A DNA stretch of 64,000 nucleotides from Sphingomonadales bacterium (GTDB lineage: Bacteria > Pseudomonadota > Alphaproteobacteria > Sphingomonadales > Sphingomonadaceae), in the NCBI GenBank assembly GCA_027488785.1, contig JAIYAY010000009.1, positions 62,001-126,000 on the forward strand. The letters are read 5' to 3'. Each line of letters starts with the position of its first letter. The first letter of the stretch is position 1. This document shows, piece by piece, positions 62,594 to 64,000 of this stretch. Below the pieces are notes generated by a model. The model saw only the letters and a list, made by a program, of their open reading frames with translations. It was not told where the DNA came from and did not search any database. Both the position numbers and the translations under genes were made by a program.

Positions 62594-63990
62594 TTCACAT
62601 CTCCTTCACCGGGTTGGCCAAGCTCAAAATCGCTGACCGGACGTAATTTGGGAGTGCTTGCGTCAAACATCAGCGCACCATCGATCCATACCTTGTCAGG
62701 ACGGGCGTAGACGCTCAACGGATTGCCGTTCCACAGCACGACATCTGCCATTTTGCCAGCCTTCAAGCTGCCCGTTTTGTCGCTGATGCCAAGTGCCTTG
62801 GCAGGATTGTAGGTCAGCCATTTGATGACATCGGCATCACTTATGTTGAAACCCATGCGGCGACCATCGGCTTGCGCCTTTGCTGCTTCTTGGTTCAAAC
62901 GTTGGATCTGATTTTCATCATCGGAATGGATGACGACGCAGGCACCCGTATTGTGGAGGATTGCGGCGTTTTCAGGAATGGCGTCATACGCCTCCATCTT
63001 GAAGCCCCACCAATCAGCCCACACGGCGGAACACACCCCATTGTCGCGCAACAGATCAGCTATTTTGTAGCTTTCGACCGCATGGTGGAATGTGGATACC
63101 TTATAACCAAATTCCTTGGCCATATCGAGGACGATTGCCATTTCGTCGGCGCGGTAGCAGTGGTTCTGTATCGAAATGTCACCATCCAATACGCCAGCCA
63201 ATGTTTCCATGCCGATATCGCGGGTATAATCTTTGCCGCTATCGCGCCTTTTCTTATACTCCTGCGCCTTGATCCATGTTTGCCTATTCACGGCTATGTT
63301 GCCCATGCGTGTTGATGGCATCCGGCCCTTGCTACCGTAAACGCGCTTCGGATTTTCACCGCAGGCCATTTTCAGGCCATAAGGCGCGTCGGGAAACTTC
63401 ATGCCCTGCATGGTGCGGGCATAGACGTTTTTCAGCACAACTGACCGGCCACCCATGAGGTTTGCTGAACCTGGCAATACCTGCAATGCTGTCACGCCGC
63501 CATTGGCGAGTGCGCGGCTGAAACCAGGGTCTTGCGGCCATACGCTATGCTCAGCCCATACTTCAGGCGTTGTGGGCGATGTGGCTTCGTTGCCGTCGCT
63601 ATGTGCCTCAACCGATGGTGTGGGATAATCACCCAAATGGGAATGGATATCGATGATGCCGGGCGTCACAAACTTGCCGGTACCATCAATGATCTTTGTG
63701 CCCTCGGGAATAGCGGTATCCGCACCGCCGACGCCGCTAACCTTGCCATTGGCAAAAAAGACTACCCCATTTTCGATACGACCACCTTCGCCATCGAAGA
63801 TGGTGACATTGCGGATCGCTGTCGCGACACCGGGATACGCCTTATAGGTCGAAGGATAGGGGTTCTTGTCAAACGTGCGCAGATTTTCTGCCGGCACAGC
63901 TGAGGCGCTTTGGGGCGCCTCGCTGGTGTTTGTACAGGCGGCCAGCGCCAGCGGGGCGGCCAGAAGCGACCAACGAAAATTGCTTTTCAT
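62590..63990 (-). CDS. Lipoprotein amidohydrolase (imidazolonepropionase-like)
   Basis: 466 residues. Lipoprotein signal with a lipobox-like LALAAC (Cys19), then an amidohydrolase with intact HxH in FVTPGIIDIHSHLGDY (H116, H118), later SIQNHCYRADEM, FHHAVESYKIAD and HSDDENQIQRL with further metal ligands, and the final GSLKAGKMADVVLWNGNPL. Related exported amidohydrolases in sphingomonads and bacteroidetes occur in such tandem pairs. Natural substrate unknown. Starts 10 bases from the window's right edge. Confidence 0.9.
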   Translation of the reverse strand: MKSNFRWSLLAAPLALAACTNTSEAPQSASAVPAENLRTFDKNPYPSTYKAYPGVATAIRNVTIFDGEGGRIENGVVFFANGKVSGVGGADTAIPEGTKIIDGTGKFVTPGIIDIHSHLGDYPTPSVEAHSDGNEATSPTTPEVWAEHSVWPQDPGFSRALANGGVTALQVLPGSANLMGGRSVVLKNVYARTMQGMKFPDAPYGLKMACGENPKRVYGSKGRMPSTRMGNIAVNRQTWIKAQEYKKRRDSGKDYTRDIGMETLAGVLDGDISIQNHCYRADEMAIVLDMAKEFGYKVSTFHHAVESYKIADLLRDNGVCSAVWADWWGFKMEAYDAIPENAAILHNTGACVVIHSDDENQIQRLNQEAAKAQADGRRMGFNISDADVIKWLTYNPAKALGISDKTGSLKAGKMADVVLWNGNPLSVYARPDKVWIDGALMFDASTPKLRPVSDFELGQPGEGDVK

Positions 63991-64000
63991 ATCCTTATGC

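Overview
The window reads as a chromosomal segment of a sphingomonad alphaproteobacterium (order Sphingomonadales) of moderate G+C, closest in feel to Sphingorhabdus or Sphingopyxis; the genus is my inference from gene order and protein style, not from a search. Supporting signs are a 14-gene nuo operon that runs on into birA, coaX, rnj and a DUF1467 gene, a CcrM GANTC methylase, an alphaproteobacterial SOS box (GTTC-N7-GTTC), a 6S RNA between zapA and the formyltetrahydrofolate cyclo-ligase gene, and a three-part pnt transhydrogenase. I see no prophage, insertion sequence, CRISPR array or integron. It is mostly core genome, and the interest lies in small overlooked genes, unusual starts, regulatory DNA and altered enzymes.

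Layout. 1-2.0 kb: 3'-truncated comEC (minus) diverging from gltA. 3.6-7.4 kb: an odd nucleotidyltransferase/CDP-alcohol-transferase-like membrane protein diverging from a large two-TM coiled-coil protein. 7.4-25.7 kb (minus): nuoABCDEFGHIJKLMN, with two unlisted small membrane-protein genes and three copies of one palindromic repeat in its gaps, followed without a break by birA (apparently CTG-started), coaX, rnj and DUF1467. 25.8-33.1 kb (minus): tkt-gap-pgk-fda (sugar phosphate metabolism), then thiE, efp and an inositol monophosphatase-family gene. 33.3-34.9 kb (plus): small coiled-coil gene, zapA, 6S RNA, 5-FCL, DUF2842, then tRNA-Asp (minus). 35.2-39.9 kb (minus): branched-chain 2-oxoacid dehydrogenase E1alpha-E1beta-E2 with a strong operator-like dyad, and thyA. 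40.2-46.8 kb (plus): a sensor kinase/response regulator pair behind an A+T-rich region with a CtrA-type site, a probably exported KatG, a small cytochrome c and a D-threonine-aldolase-type PLP enzyme. 46.9-48.4 kb: SOS-box-controlled Y-family polymerase overlapping a small Cys-rich protein gene. 48.5-49.1 kb: tRNA-Ser and hspQ. 49.1-52.1 kb (minus): pnt transhydrogenase with an aa3-oxidase subunit IV-like mini-gene. 52.3-58.3 kb (minus): DUF2177, folP, ccrM, rnhB, a thiD-VOC fusion and glmM. 58.4-64 kb: a DAACS transporter with an aldo/keto reductase, an NnrU-family gene, and two adjacent exported amidohydrolases, one of which has lost its HxH metal motif.

Together the genes cover the TCA entry step, complex I, transhydrogenase, lower glycolysis and branched-chain keto acid oxidation, together with cofactor synthesis (biotin ligation, CoA, thiamine, folate), peroxide defence, DNA methylation and SOS translesion synthesis. 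Many starts were moved from the longest open frame to a codon with a Shine-Dalgarno sequence or to a 1-4 nt stop/start overlap; the basis is given gene by gene.
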